Part shown: in pieces, positions 31,565 through 39,909 of the stretch
How the letters are laid out: every line of letters begins with the position of its first letter
Position numbering within the stretch: the stretch's first letter is position 1
Assembly: GCA_052139675.1 (NCBI GenBank)
Contig: JBKQWE010000012.1
Coordinates: 21,662 to 85,661, forward strand
Direction of reading: 5' to 3'
Origin: JBEKCB01 sp052139675
GTDB lineage: Bacteria; Planctomycetota; Brocadiia; CAIUPP01
DNA: 64,000 nucleotides
Notes under the pieces: generated by a model
Databases searched by the model: none
What the model was told of the DNA's origin: nothing
What the model saw: the letters and a program-made list of their open reading frames with translations, nothing else
Made by a program: the position numbers and the translations under genes

Positions 31565-32344
31565 TCACCGTCGAGACCGCGTCGCCGGCGCCTTCGCCAG
31601 GTTGACCAGGTAGGTGCCGCTGCGCGGGTCCTCGCGCAGGAGGATCAGCTTGCGGTTCATCGCGTCCTCGAGCGCGGCGGTGAACGAATTGTAGCCGTAC
31701 TCGCTCTCGCTGAACGACGGCTGCTTGCGCTTGATGGTGTCCTTGACGAGCGAGGCCTGGATCGGGTCGCGCCCCTCGCGCAGCAGGGCGGCCACCGTCT
31801 GCCCGATGAGCTCCATCAGCGACTCCTTGTCCACCGGCGCGCCCTCGGTCCCTTCCGGCTTGGGGACCGGCTGCGGCTCGAGCGATTCGTAGAAGATGAA
31901 CTCGTCGCAGTTGGCCACGAGCAGCTCCGAGGTCGAGCCGCGCAGCCCGAGGCCGATCACGCGCTTGGCGTTCTCCCGCAGCTTGGAGACCAGCGGCGAG
32001 AAATCGCTGTCGCCGGAGACCAGCACGAAGGTGTCAATGTGCACCTTGGCGTAGCAGAGGTCCATCGCGTCCACGCACATGCGGATGTCGGCGGAGTTCT
32101 TTCCGGCGTCGCCGCGGCGCGGGATTTCGATCAACTCGATCGCCGCCTCGTGGAAGGGCTTGGTGTACGAGCCGAAGCGGGACCAGTCGGCGTAAGCGCG
32201 CTTGATGAGGATGTTGCCCTTCTCGAGCAGCCGCTGCAGCACGCGCTGGACGTGGAAGACCTGGTCCGTCCGCCCGCGCATGCCCAGCGCGATGTTCTCG
32301 AAATCAATGAAAACCGCCAGGTCGTGCCGCTCGCCGGTCGCCAT
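31565..32344 (-). CDS. NYN-domain ribonuclease-like protein with LOTUS/OST-HTH domain
   Basis: A 259-residue protein. The N-terminal NYN (PIN-like) domain (about 8-155) has the acidic motifs FIDFEN, NSADIRMCVDAMD and VLVSGDSDFSPLV that bind a metal for RNA cleavage. The C-terminal part (about 180-250) fits an OST-HTH/LOTUS RNA-binding fold (SLVKDTIKRKQPSFSESEYG). LabA/MARF1-like proteins with this pairing act on RNA. GGAGGG precedes ATG 32344. It has a strong promoter. Confidence 0.88.
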   Translation of the reverse strand: MATGERHDLAVFIDFENIALGMRGRTDQVFHVQRVLQRLLEKGNILIKRAYADWSRFGSYTKPFHEAAIELIEIPRRGDAGKNSADIRMCVDAMDLCYAKVHIDTFVLVSGDSDFSPLVSKLRENAKRVIGLGLRGSTSELLVANCDEFIFYESLEPQPVPKPEGTEGAPVDKESLMELIGQTVAALLREGRDPIQASLVKDTIKRKQPSFSESEYGYNSFTAALEDAMNRKLILLREDPRSGTYLVNLAKAPATRSRR

Positions 32345-32387
32345 TCGAGTCCCTCCAGGGCCTGCGCAGAATTTCCCGCTCCGCGCG

Positions 32388-32416
32388 ATTATAGTCCGCC
32401 GCCGGGCGCACTACAA
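32388..32416 (-). promoter_or_regulatory. Promoter of the NYN gene
   Basis: Minus strand TTGTAG (32411-32416), 17 bp, consensus TATAAT (32388-32393). Confidence 0.7.
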
Positions 32417-32454
32417 GGAGGAGCGGCGGATATTGATCTTCGCGTGAGAAAAGG

Positions 32455-32552
32455 AAAGGTCTCTCGCCAAGACGCCAAGAGCGCAAAGAACAACGCAGCC
32501 AGTTCGTTTTTCGCCCTTTGCGCTTTGGGCGCCTTGGCGAGAGAACACCTTT
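32455..32552. repeat. Word-like palindrome (CGCCAAGA type)
   Basis: AAAGGTCTCTCGCCAAGACG (from 32455) and GCCTTGGCGAGAGAACACCT (from 32531) with further complementary AGCGCAAAG / CTTTGCGCTTT words. Arms of about 34 bp in total and a loop of about 26 bp. In the gap between two divergent genes. Confidence 0.85.
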
Positions 32553-32603
32553 CTTTATGCGACCGTCAGCAGGTGAGCCTGTCAAATCCAGCTCGCCGGA
32601 AAA

Positions 32604-32694
32604 AGCGCACTGAAACCGCTGCGAAGCGCACTGAAGCGCACTCAAACCGCTCCCAACCGCACTGAACCCGCTGGCAAGCGCACTCACTTCTCCC
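32604..32694. repeat. Degenerate tandem repeat GCGCACTGAAACCGCT
   Basis: Five or so imperfect units of 12-21 bp (GCGCACTGAAACCGCTGCGA, GCGCACTGAA, GCGCACTCAAACCGCTCCCA, CCGCACTGAACCCGCTGGCA, GCGCACTCAC). Direct rather than inverted. Between the two palindromes of the same non-coding region (32345-32906). Confidence 0.8.
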
Positions 32695-32751
32695 GCCCGC
32701 TCTGCGGCGTAAATACGGACTTATAATATTACGGTAACGAATAAAGATTTT

Positions 32752-32879
32752 TAACCGCCGATGAACGCAGATGAACGCCGATAGGCAAATGTAAAACAAT
32801 TCGTATCGGCGTCCATCGGCGGTTCCAAACGTTTTTGACTTTTCGTATCTGTGTCCATCTGTGGTTCCAAACGTTTTTA
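32752..32879. repeat. Word-like palindrome with a direct duplicate (GATGAACGC type)
   Basis: AACCGCCGATGAACGCAGAT (from 32752) faces ATCGGCGTCCATCGGCGGTT (32805-32824). The right half is followed at once by a diverged copy: TATCTGTGTCCATCTGTGG plus the shared TTCCAAACGTTTTT. It abuts the ribosome-binding site of the next gene. Confidence 0.8.
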
Positions 32880-32906
32880 GGATCGGTTTTAGTGGAGGCA
32901 ACGGCC

Positions 32907-33713
32907 ATGGCTTCGACGGCACAGGTCGCAGCGAATCGGGAGAATGCGCTGAAGGCGGGCGTCAGGACGCCGGAAGGGAAAGCGATTTCGCGCTTGAACG
33001 CGCGCCGGCACGGCATCTTCGCCGCGGCGCTGACGCCGGAAGACTCGGAGGAACTCGGCGTCATCGAAGAGGACCTCGTCGCCGACCTGCAGCCGGCCGG
33101 CCGGGTGGAGGAAATGCTGGTCGAGACGCTGGCGATGACCTACCTGCGCATGCAGCGGTGCGCCCGGGCCGAGGCGGAATACCACGTCGCCACCTGGGAG
33201 GAACCGGCCCGCGAGGATCACCCGCTCGCGTGGGAAGAGCTGCGGAAGAGGCGCAAGCGCGGCGAGCGGGCCGTGGTGTTCCGAGAGGAGAAGTTCAAGC
33301 GCATGGTCGAGCTGATCGGTCTGTACAATGCGCGCCTCACGAACCAGTTTCTGAAAACCCTTCACGAGATCGAGCGTTGCCGGCGCCTGCGCCAGGGAGA
33401 GAACGTGCCGCCGCCGGTCGTCGCCGATGTGACCATCCAGGCGGATGCGGAAGAAGAGCCCGAAGCGGAACCCGCTTCGCCGGCGCCGCCGCAGGCGCCC
33501 GAGCCTGAGAAGCCGCAAGAGGCCGCCGGGCAAGGGGATAACGCGAAAAAGCGATTTGAAAAAACGAATCCAATTTCCGGCGAAAAGTCCGCTGAAACCG
33601 CTTCCGTCATTCCCTCGAAAGAGGGAATCCAGAACTCTTCTGCGGCGGGGAAGACCTCCGTCGGCGAGCAACCCGCACGCCGATCACTTGGATTCCTGCC
33701 TTCGCGGGAATGA
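32907..33713 (+). CDS. Conserved protein of unknown function with repeat-derived C-terminus
   Basis: A 268-residue protein. The first 30 residues (AANRENALKAGVRTPEGK then RLNARRHG) match a pattern that recurs in many bacterial proteins of unknown function, often multi-copy. The middle (about 45-165) is helical and charged; 170-215 is a Glu/Pro-rich linker. From about residue 234 the protein is encoded by a palindromic repeat with an ATTCCC-N8-GGGAAT core, and the stop codon lies in its right arm, so the tail is not ancestral. GGAGG is eight bases before ATG 32907. Confidence 0.65.
   Translation: MASTAQVAANRENALKAGVRTPEGKAISRLNARRHGIFAAALTPEDSEELGVIEEDLVADLQPAGRVEEMLVETLAMTYLRMQRCARAEAEYHVATWEEPAREDHPLAWEELRKRRKRGERAVVFREEKFKRMVELIGLYNARLTNQFLKTLHEIERCRRLRQGENVPPPVVADVTIQADAEEEPEAEPASPAPPQAPEPEKPQEAAGQGDNAKKRFEKTNPISGEKSAETASVIPSKEGIQNSSAAGKTSVGEQPARRSLGFLPSRE
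33606..33713. repeat. Palindrome with ATTCCC-N8-GGGAAT cores, inside a coding region
   Basis: Left arm GTCATTCCCTCGAAAGAGGG (from 33606) and right arm ...CCTTCGCGGGAATGAC (to 33714). Left core ATTCCC-TCGAAAGA-GGGAAT (33609-33628); right core ATTCCT-GCCTTCGC-GGGAAT (33692-33711). The core pattern is that of the Neisseria dRS3 repeat and of similar repeats in other phyla. Confidence 0.8.
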
Positions 33714-33740
33714 CGCGGAGATCGGTGCGCGCTCCGGCGG

Positions 33741-33850
33741 CGAACGTCGAACATCCAACGTCGAACTTCGAACGCCCAAGGAACCGGCTGCGACTGTCGC
33801 GCCCGGTTCGATGCAAGCATTCGGCATTCGGCAATCGCCCTTCGGCAATC
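33741..33850. repeat. Short-word repeats (GAACGTCGAAC and ATTCGGCA types)
   Basis: CGAACGTCGAACATCCAACG, then TCGAACTTCGAACG (33741-33773), and GCATTCGGCATTCGGCAATC (from 33817) with a further TTCGGCAATC. Two different words, each repeated directly. No clear pairing arms. They fill the gap before hppA. Confidence 0.6.
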
Positions 33851-33861
33851 CTTGAGTTGGG

Positions 33862-33891
33862 TTGCTTTCCGGCGGCCCTGTGCGTTATATT
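33862..33891 (+). promoter_or_regulatory. Promoter of hppA
   Basis: TTGCTT (33862-33867), 18 bp, TATATT (33886-33891), about 65 bases before the ATG. Confidence 0.5.
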
Positions 33892-33956
33892 ACCCCGTTT
33901 TACGCTCCCCGTTCTCCTCCGGAACCACCGGGCAGACTGAAGAAAGGACGACTGCA

Positions 33957-36542
33957 ATGTTGCTGGAGAAGTTCCGCAAGGCGCGAAGGCAAACGTGGTT
34001 CATGGTGGCGATGCTGGTCTTCTTCGCCGGCCTGTGGATATACGGTCCGCTGCACGCGCAGCCCGCGATGACGGCGGCTCCGGCGGCGGCCGCGCCGGCG
34101 GCGCGCGAGTTCACCTGGTTCGCGCCGCTCGTGAGCGACACGTTCAACACCGGCGAGCGGGTGGCGCTGCTGTGCGTGCTCGCGGTGGCCTGCCTGGGGC
34201 TGGCCTACGCGGGGTTCCTGGTCAAGCAGGTCAAGTCGGCCGACGAGGGCACGGCCCGGATGCAGGAGATCGCCCAGGCGGTGCGCGAGGGCTCGCGCGC
34301 GTATCTCTCGGCGCAGTTCCGGAAGATCGGGCCGCTCATCGTGGTGATTACAATCGGGCTCTACCTGACGAAGATGGCGGAGCCGAAGTTCGCCTTCGGG
34401 CGCGCGGGCGCGTTCTTCATCGGCTCGCTCTTCAGTTGGACGGTCGGGTTCGTCGGCATGAAGATGGCGACCACGGGCAACCTTCGCGTGGCCGCGGCGG
34501 CCCGGCGCAGCTACGGCGAGGCGATGCAGCTCGGCTACCGCACCGGCACGATCACCGGCATGCTGACCGACGGCCTGGGCCTGCTCGGCGGCACGCTGAT
34601 CTTCCTGATCTACGGCGAGCAGGCGTACGAGGCGCTGCTCGGCTTCGGATTCGGCGGCACGCTGCTGGCGCTGTTCATGCGCGTCGGCGGCGGCATCTAC
34701 ACCAAGGCCGCCGACGTCGGCGCGGACCTGGTCGGCAAGATCGAGAAGGGCATCCCGGAGGACGATCCGCGCAACGCGGCCACCATCGCGGACAACGTCG
34801 GCGACAACGTCGGCGATTGCGCGGGAATGGCCGCCGACATCTTCGAGAGCTACGAGGTGACCATCGTCGCGGCGATGATCCTGGGCCTGGCGAGCTTCGG
34901 CCACAAGGGCGTGATCTTCCCGCTGCTGGTGCGCGGCATCGGCGTCCTCGGCTCGATCATCAGCACGTACACCGTCAAGGCCGGCGCGCACGACACCTCC
35001 GACACGGCGCTCAAGAGCGTGCACCGCGGGTTCTGGATCGGCTCGGCGATTTCCGTCGCGGGGTTCTTCGTCCTGGGGTTCGTTTACCTGCACTTCAGCG
35101 CGGATTACCTGAGCCGGTACGCCATGAGCAAGGCCGGCTTCCCCGGCGGCGACCCGACGAGCCTGCCCTTCTGGGCGAACTTCGGCCAGGCCGGGCTCGA
35201 CATGCGGCCGGCGCTGACCTGCCTGATCGGCGTGATCCTGGCGATCGTCCTCAACAAGGTCACCAGCTATTACACGCACACCTCGCACGCGCCGGTGAAA
35301 TCCCTCGCGCGCGCCTGCCAGACCGGGCACGCCACGAACATCATCCAGGGCTTCGCGGTCGGGTACGAAAGCGCGGTGATGATGACGCTCGTGATGGCGA
35401 CGGCCATCGCGCTCTCGGTGCTCTGCTATACCGGCGCGCCGGCGGTCTTCGTCGCGTACGGCGTGGCGATGACCGGCATCGGCATGCTGACCCTGACGGG
35501 CAACACCATCTCCATGGACGTCTTCGGCCCGGTGGCCGACAACGCCAACGGCATCGGCGAGATGGGCTACGACCGCGAGGAGATGGAGAAGTCGAGCCCC
35601 GGCTCCTACAAGCGCGCGCGGCAGGTGCTCGCCGACCTCGACGCGGTGGGCAACACGACGAAGGCGGAGACCAAGGGCATCGCGATCGGCTCGGCGGTGA
35701 TCGCCGCCGTGTCGCTCTTCGCCAGCTTCATCGCCGTGATCGCCGTGGGCAGCGAGGACAAGCTCGGCATGATGAAGGAATCGCAATACAACCTCCTCGC
35801 CGGCCAGTTGACGGTCGCCAGCCCGATGGTGCTGATCGGGCTGCTGATCGGCGGGACCGTGCCGTTCCTCTTCAGCTCCATGCTGCTGCGCGCCGTGGGC
35901 CGCGCGGCGTTCTTCATCGTGAAGGAATGCCGCCGGCAGTTCCAGGACAAGGAGATCCTCGCGGGCACGAAGAAGCCCGACTACGGCAGCGTGGTTCAGA
36001 TCTGCACCAACACCGCGCAGAAGGAACTCGTCGGCCCCGGGCTGCTGGCGCTCCTGGCGCCGATCGCCGTCGGCTTCCTGCTCGGGCCGTTCGCGCTCGG
36101 CGGCTTCCTGGCCGGCATGATCCTGACCGGCATCGTGCTGGCCATCTTCATGGCCAACGCCGGCGGCGCCTGGGACAACGCGAAGAAGATGATCGAGGAC
36201 GGCCTCTACGGCGGCAAAGGCTCGGAGGCGCACAAGGCCAGCGTGACCGGCGACACGGTGGGCGATCCGCTGAAGGATACCGCCGGGCCGGCGATCAACC
36301 CGCTGGTCAAGGTGATGAACATGGTCTGCCTGCTCGGCCTGGGCCTGGTGCTTTCGAACAACCTGGCCGGCGTGAATCCCGACCCCGAGAAGGCCGCCGT
36401 CGGCGTGCTGGCGAACATGCCCACGCACTGGGCGGTCGGCCTTGTGGTCGCCGTCGTGGCCCTGGTCCTGATCGCCTGGGCGGTGATGAAGAGCAAGCGC
36501 GACAGCCCGGAGATGGAGGAGGCGTACCGGGAAACGCAGTGA
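33957..36542 (+). CDS. hppA: Proton-pumping membrane pyrophosphatase, potassium-independent type
   Basis: Uses pyrophosphate hydrolysis to pump protons across the membrane. The 861-residue protein has about 16-17 helices and the substrate site in DVGADLVGKIEKGIPEDDPR and NVGDNVGDCAGMAADIFES; the C-terminal NAGGAWDNAKK and DTVGDPLKDTAGPAINP are complete. GNTTKAETKG carries Lys (K569) where potassium-dependent enzymes have Ala, which predicts potassium independence. The N-terminus is extended by an extra helix and an Ala/Pro segment, making it longer than usual (about 660-820). It ends in a strong hairpin. Confidence 0.95.
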   Translation: MLLEKFRKARRQTWFMVAMLVFFAGLWIYGPLHAQPAMTAAPAAAAPAAREFTWFAPLVSDTFNTGERVALLCVLAVACLGLAYAGFLVKQVKSADEGTARMQEIAQAVREGSRAYLSAQFRKIGPLIVVITIGLYLTKMAEPKFAFGRAGAFFIGSLFSWTVGFVGMKMATTGNLRVAAAARRSYGEAMQLGYRTGTITGMLTDGLGLLGGTLIFLIYGEQAYEALLGFGFGGTLLALFMRVGGGIYTKAADVGADLVGKIEKGIPEDDPRNAATIADNVGDNVGDCAGMAADIFESYEVTIVAAMILGLASFGHKGVIFPLLVRGIGVLGSIISTYTVKAGAHDTSDTALKSVHRGFWIGSAISVAGFFVLGFVYLHFSADYLSRYAMSKAGFPGGDPTSLPFWANFGQAGLDMRPALTCLIGVILAIVLNKVTSYYTHTSHAPVKSLARACQTGHATNIIQGFAVGYESAVMMTLVMATAIALSVLCYTGAPAVFVAYGVAMTGIGMLTLTGNTISMDVFGPVADNANGIGEMGYDREEMEKSSPGSYKRARQVLADLDAVGNTTKAETKGIAIGSAVIAAVSLFASFIAVIAVGSEDKLGMMKESQYNLLAGQLTVASPMVLIGLLIGGTVPFLFSSMLLRAVGRAAFFIVKECRRQFQDKEILAGTKKPDYGSVVQICTNTAQKELVGPGLLALLAPIAVGFLLGPFALGGFLAGMILTGIVLAIFMANAGGAWDNAKKMIEDGLYGGKGSEAHKASVTGDTVGDPLKDTAGPAINPLVKVMNMVCLLGLGLVLSNNLAGVNPDPEKAAVGVLANMPTHWAVGLVVAVVALVLIAWAVMKSKRDSPEMEEAYRETQ

Positions 36543-36565
36543 GCGGAAGGCGGATCGAACGTTGA

Positions 36566-36601
36566 GGGCGGAAGGACGAATTCGTATTCGTCCTTCCGCC
36601 C
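36566..36601. terminator. Perfect hairpin between convergent genes hppA and 36619
   Basis: GGGCGGAAGGACGAAT (36566-36581) pairs perfectly with ATTCGTCCTTCCGCCC (36586-36601), 4-nt loop TCGT. It lies 24 bases after the hppA stop and 17 bases from the convergent stop. There is no clear T-run. Probably a two-way transcription end, or a member of the repeat set. Confidence 0.65.
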
Positions 36602-36618
36602 TTGCATTATCCTGTCCC

Positions 36619-37383
36619 TTATCCCATCGAAGCCGACTTCCACCAGACGTGGTGCGTGTCGTCGAGCTCCTCGGGCGTCGGGAACGGGTAGAACTTCGCG
36701 CCGGTCTGGTCGCCGAGGTAGAACCCGCGGCGAACGGTGCGGTAGAAGAGGTTCATCGAGTGCTCGCGGTCCACGGTCTTGGTCTTCTTGCCCTTGCCCG
36801 ACTCGAGCTCCTCGATGCACGCTTCGATGTGCTTCGGATGCGTGTACGGGAGCGTGCCGGCCAGGCGCCCGGCCGGGTCGCGGTCCACGCGCAGGTCGGC
36901 GAAGAAGATGCGCGGCACGTGGACGGCGTTCTTCGGGTCGGTGATGAACCGGCAGAAACCGCCCGGCGGCAGCGAGGAGACGATTAGCGGGCAGACAGGG
37001 CACAGTTCCTGGTACAGGTGCGTCTCCGACGTCTCATTCGCCGCCGGATATCCCTGCGCCTCGATTCCCATGACGCGGCCTTGCCGGGTGACCAGGTAGA
37101 GCGTGCCGTAGTCCGGCAGGCCGACATGTTCCATCGCCCGGTAAATGGAGATGTAGAGGCTGGCCTTCGGCCGGCCGTCCGGGTGCGCCACGCACTCCTT
37201 CCGGGCGCGGGCGAGGTCGAAGTAGTCGCTCTTCAGCTCGGGATTGATCTCGAAGAACGTCAACTGCCCCAGCGTCAGCTTCTGCGTGCCGACCGCCATG
37301 TACGTGCCGAAATCCTCCGGCTCTAACTGCGAGGCGATCAGCGCTTCAGAATGGGAGCATGTCAGATAGAGATGGTTTTTCAT
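36619..37383 (-). CDS. Protein of unknown function
   Basis: A 254-residue soluble protein without signal peptide or membrane segment. It has six cysteines: early TCSH, then ECVAH, the group CPVCP followed by GGFCRF, and EACIEE. It also has many aromatic residues, and reads as a folded enzyme or binding protein, but I recognise no family. AAAGGGG lies nine bases before ATG 37383. It has its own promoter and ends in the hairpin shared with hppA. Confidence 0.7.
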   Translation of the reverse strand: MKNHLYLTCSHSEALIASQLEPEDFGTYMAVGTQKLTLGQLTFFEINPELKSDYFDLARARKECVAHPDGRPKASLYISIYRAMEHVGLPDYGTLYLVTRQGRVMGIEAQGYPAANETSETHLYQELCPVCPLIVSSLPPGGFCRFITDPKNAVHVPRIFFADLRVDRDPAGRLAGTLPYTHPKHIEACIEELESGKGKKTKTVDREHSMNLFYRTVRRGFYLGDQTGAKFYPFPTPEELDDTHHVWWKSASMG

Positions 37384-37439
37384 GGTGCAACCCCTTTCGC
37401 TCAAATCCCGGTGTTATGCCCATGCGCCCTCCTAACATC

Positions 37440-37468
37440 ATAATAGCCCGCGACTTCGCGCGTTTCAA
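37440..37468 (-). promoter_or_regulatory. Promoter of the 36619-37383 gene
   Basis: Minus strand TTGAAA (37463-37468), 17 bp, TATTAT (37440-37445). Confidence 0.6.
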
Positions 37469-37517
37469 GGGGAATGCGGCAGGTTTCCGCGCGGCGGGAA
37501 TCACTGCGCCGGAGCGG

Positions 37518-39446
37518 TCAGGACGCGGCTTCGGTCCCGGCGCCGGCCGCCGCGAGACCGGCGGCCCCGGCCGGCCGGAACGTGAGCCACTTGACGAGCG
37601 AGTCTATGAGGACGACGACGGCCAGGCAGGCCATGGCGCCGACGAGGAGGGCGTCAAGCCGGTAGGTCAGCGCGCTGGCGGGCTCCCGCTGGGCGTCCCG
37701 CAAGAACCGCGCGACGAGCTCGACCGATGCGGTCAGCGTGGTCGCGAACATGAACAGCATCGGCACGAGCGTGATCGGCGCGTAGCGCGCCTTGCCGAGC
37801 TTGATCAGGATCGTGGTCCCCACCGCCAGCGCCACCGCGGCGAGCAACTGGTTGGCGACGCCGAACATCGGCCAGATGGTGGAGATGCTGCCCGAGTAGA
37901 TCAGCATCCCCCAGGCGCCGACGACCAGGAAGCTCGTCAGCAGAGTCCCGGGCAGCCAGTTGTGCCGCCCCAGCGGTTTGTAGGCGTGGCCGCCCATTTC
38001 CTGGATCAGGAACCGGCCGACGCGCGTGCCGGCGTCCACCGTCGTCAGAATGAAGAGCGCCTCGAACATCAGCGCGAAGTTGTACCAGTAGGCCATCAGG
38101 TGCTTCATGCCCGGCAGCTTCGCGAAGACCGAGGCCATGCCCACGGCCAGGCCGACGGCGCCGGAGGGCCGCTGGGTGACGTTCACGCCGACCATGGCGG
38201 AAAGCTCGTGAATCCGCTGCGGCGCAAAGCCGAGCTTCGTCAGCGCGTCGGCGCCGAGCGGCGAGGTGATCGCAAAGTAGTCGCCCGGGATCAGCACGCA
38301 CGCGGCGATCAGCGCCATGATCGAGACGAAACCCTCGAGCAGCATCGCCCCGAAGCCGATCGCGCGCATCTCCGATTCGCGGCTGATCATCTTCGGCGTC
38401 GTGCCGGAGGCGACCAGCGCGTGGAACCCGCTGACCGCCCCGCACGCGATGGTGATGAACAGGAACGGGAAAATCGCGCCGGGCAGCACCGGGCCTTCAC
38501 CGCCCGGGAAGTGGTTCACGGCGTTCATCTGCAGCGGCGGCGCCACGATCAGGATTCCCGCCGCCAGCAGCCCGATCGTCCCGATCTTCATGTACGTGCT
38601 CAGGTAATCGCGCGGGCAGAGCAGCATCCAGACCGGCAGCACCGACGCGGCGAAGCCGTAGACCGCCATCGCCAGCACCAGCTTGTTGTGCGAGAGCGTG
38701 AACCAGCCCGCCAGCGGCGACCCGGCGATGGCGTGCCCGCCGACGACCGCCCCGGCGAGCAGCAGCACGCCGATCACGGTCATCTCGCCGACTTTCCCGC
38801 GCCGGAAATGGTAGAGGTAAAAGCCCATCAGCAGCGCGATCGGGATCGTGCAGCCGATGGTGAACGTGCCCCACGGGCTGCCCGCCAGCGCGTTCACCAC
38901 GTTGAGCCCCAGCCCCGCGAGCGCGACGGTGATGATGAACAGGATGGCGATGGAGGCGGAGACGGCCGCGACCGGCCCGACTTCCTTCTTGGCGATCTCC
39001 GCCAGCGAGCAGCCGTCGTGCCGAACCGAGGCCACCAGCACCACGAAGTCCTGCACCGCGCCGGCGAAGACCGCGCCGATCAGGATCCACAGCGCGCCGG
39101 GCAGGTAGCCGAACTGCGCCGCGAGCACCGGGCCGATGAGCGGGCCGGCCCCGGCGATCGCCGCGAAATGGTGGCCGAACAGCACCCACTTGTTCGTGGC
39201 GTCGAAATCGCGCCCGTCGGCGTGCGTGACCGCCGGAGTCGGCCTGCGGTCATCGAGCGCGAAGACCTTGGCGGCGAGGAACGCGCCGTAGAAACGGTAG
39301 GCCAGCAGATACGTGCACGCCGCGGCGACCACCAGCCAGAGGGCGTTGACCTGTTCGCTCGGACGGATCAGCCGCGTGATCACCGCATAGGCGAATGCGC
39401 CGCAGAGGGCGACCGCCGTCCAGAGGATGACTTTCACCGCTCGCAT
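37518..39446 (-). CDS. cstA: Carbon starvation protein CstA-family transporter
   Basis: A 642-residue transporter with about 16-18 helices. CstA and BtsT import peptides or pyruvate during carbon starvation. Conserved marks include NKWVLFGHHFAAIAGAGPLI, GPVLAAQFGYLPG, the HDGCSLAEIAKKEVG loop and SGFHALVASGTTPK. ATG 39446 (MRAVKVIL) begins the first helix; GGAAAAGG lies before it. An upstream in-frame ATG at 39548 falls on the promoter and is rejected. No regulator is next to it. Confidence 0.92.
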   Translation of the reverse strand: MRAVKVILWTAVALCGAFAYAVITRLIRPSEQVNALWLVVAAACTYLLAYRFYGAFLAAKVFALDDRRPTPAVTHADGRDFDATNKWVLFGHHFAAIAGAGPLIGPVLAAQFGYLPGALWILIGAVFAGAVQDFVVLVASVRHDGCSLAEIAKKEVGPVAAVSASIAILFIITVALAGLGLNVVNALAGSPWGTFTIGCTIPIALLMGFYLYHFRRGKVGEMTVIGVLLLAGAVVGGHAIAGSPLAGWFTLSHNKLVLAMAVYGFAASVLPVWMLLCPRDYLSTYMKIGTIGLLAAGILIVAPPLQMNAVNHFPGGEGPVLPGAIFPFLFITIACGAVSGFHALVASGTTPKMISRESEMRAIGFGAMLLEGFVSIMALIAACVLIPGDYFAITSPLGADALTKLGFAPQRIHELSAMVGVNVTQRPSGAVGLAVGMASVFAKLPGMKHLMAYWYNFALMFEALFILTTVDAGTRVGRFLIQEMGGHAYKPLGRHNWLPGTLLTSFLVVGAWGMLIYSGSISTIWPMFGVANQLLAAVALAVGTTILIKLGKARYAPITLVPMLFMFATTLTASVELVARFLRDAQREPASALTYRLDALLVGAMACLAVVVLIDSLVKWLTFRPAGAAGLAAAGAGTEAAS

Positions 39447-39519
39447 CGGGCCTTTTCCACTCCCTGTGCGCCGGCGCCCGGCGAAATGCCATTTGCCCCC
39501 GGCATGCGCGCCACCTTCT

Positions 39520-39548
39520 AAGATACCAGCCGAGGCGGCGCGATACAA
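39520..39548 (-). promoter_or_regulatory. Promoter of cstA
   Basis: Minus strand TTGTAT (39543-39548), 17 bp, TATCTT (39520-39525). Confidence 0.55.
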
Positions 39549-39563
39549 GGGGCGTCCGGCGCT

Positions 39564-39670
39564 GGTAGTGCTTCACTTTGAGGTGAATCGTAATCGTCCT
39601 CGTCGTCGTCCTCGTCCTCGGCCGTGTGGAACGGCTGGGCGAGGACGAGCCGGCAGAGTGAACCACTGCC
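39564..39670. repeat. Long imperfect palindrome with TCGTCC word repeats
   Basis: Outer arms GGTAGTGCTTCACTTTG (39564-39580) and CAGAGTGAACCACTGCC (39654-39670), three mismatches; inner arms CTCGTCCTCGGCCGT (39611-39625) and CGAGGACGAG (39640-39649). The left half contains AATCGTAATCG, a word shared with the repeat at 30.29 kb. Confidence 0.8.
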
Positions 39671-39688
39671 CCGGCGCTTGACACGCTA

Positions 39689-39734
39689 GTGTTTAGTTGC
39701 GTAAATTGGCGTACCAATTTACGCAACTAAACAC
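39689..39734. repeat. Perfect 21-bp palindrome of TAGT type
   Basis: Arms 39689-39709 (GTGTTTAGTTGCGTAAATTG...) and 39714-39734, 4-nt loop CGTA. With the preceding TA it reads TAGTGTTTAG..., and its TTGCGTAAAT segment resembles the TTGCGGAAAT of the next palindrome. Confidence 0.9.
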
Positions 39735-39784
39735 GGTCCAACGGAACGCATAACTCGCTAACGTGACATGGCTTAGCGCGACCA

Positions 39785-39827
39785 TGCTTCCTTGCGGAAA
39801 TAGGACGCCTATTTCCGCAAGGAAGCA
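39785..39827. repeat. Perfect 20-bp palindrome of TAGT type
   Basis: Arms TGCTTCCTTGCGGAAATAGG (39785-39804) and its complement (39808-39827), loop ACG. Read from the other strand it starts TAGTGCTTCC. The remaining 39828-39909 is GC-rich and holds nothing else recognisable. Confidence 0.9.
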
Positions 39828-39909
39828 CTAGGCGCAACTGCCTACTGTTAGGAGCGCCCCGGGCGCACGCTCGGCCGGCGACGCCCCGGCGGAAAGTTGG
39901 AGAAGCGAC

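Noticed and set aside
36566..36601. Counting the hppA hairpin as another mobile repeat
   Set aside because: It has a perfect short stem and 4-nt loop between convergent stops, which fits a terminator; it lacks the TAGT ends and its word resemblance (GGACGAA) is too short to decide.
39828..39909. Possible tRNA or small RNA in the GC-rich leader
   Set aside because: No cloverleaf, anticodon arm or T-loop motif could be found; only simple GC-rich pairing.
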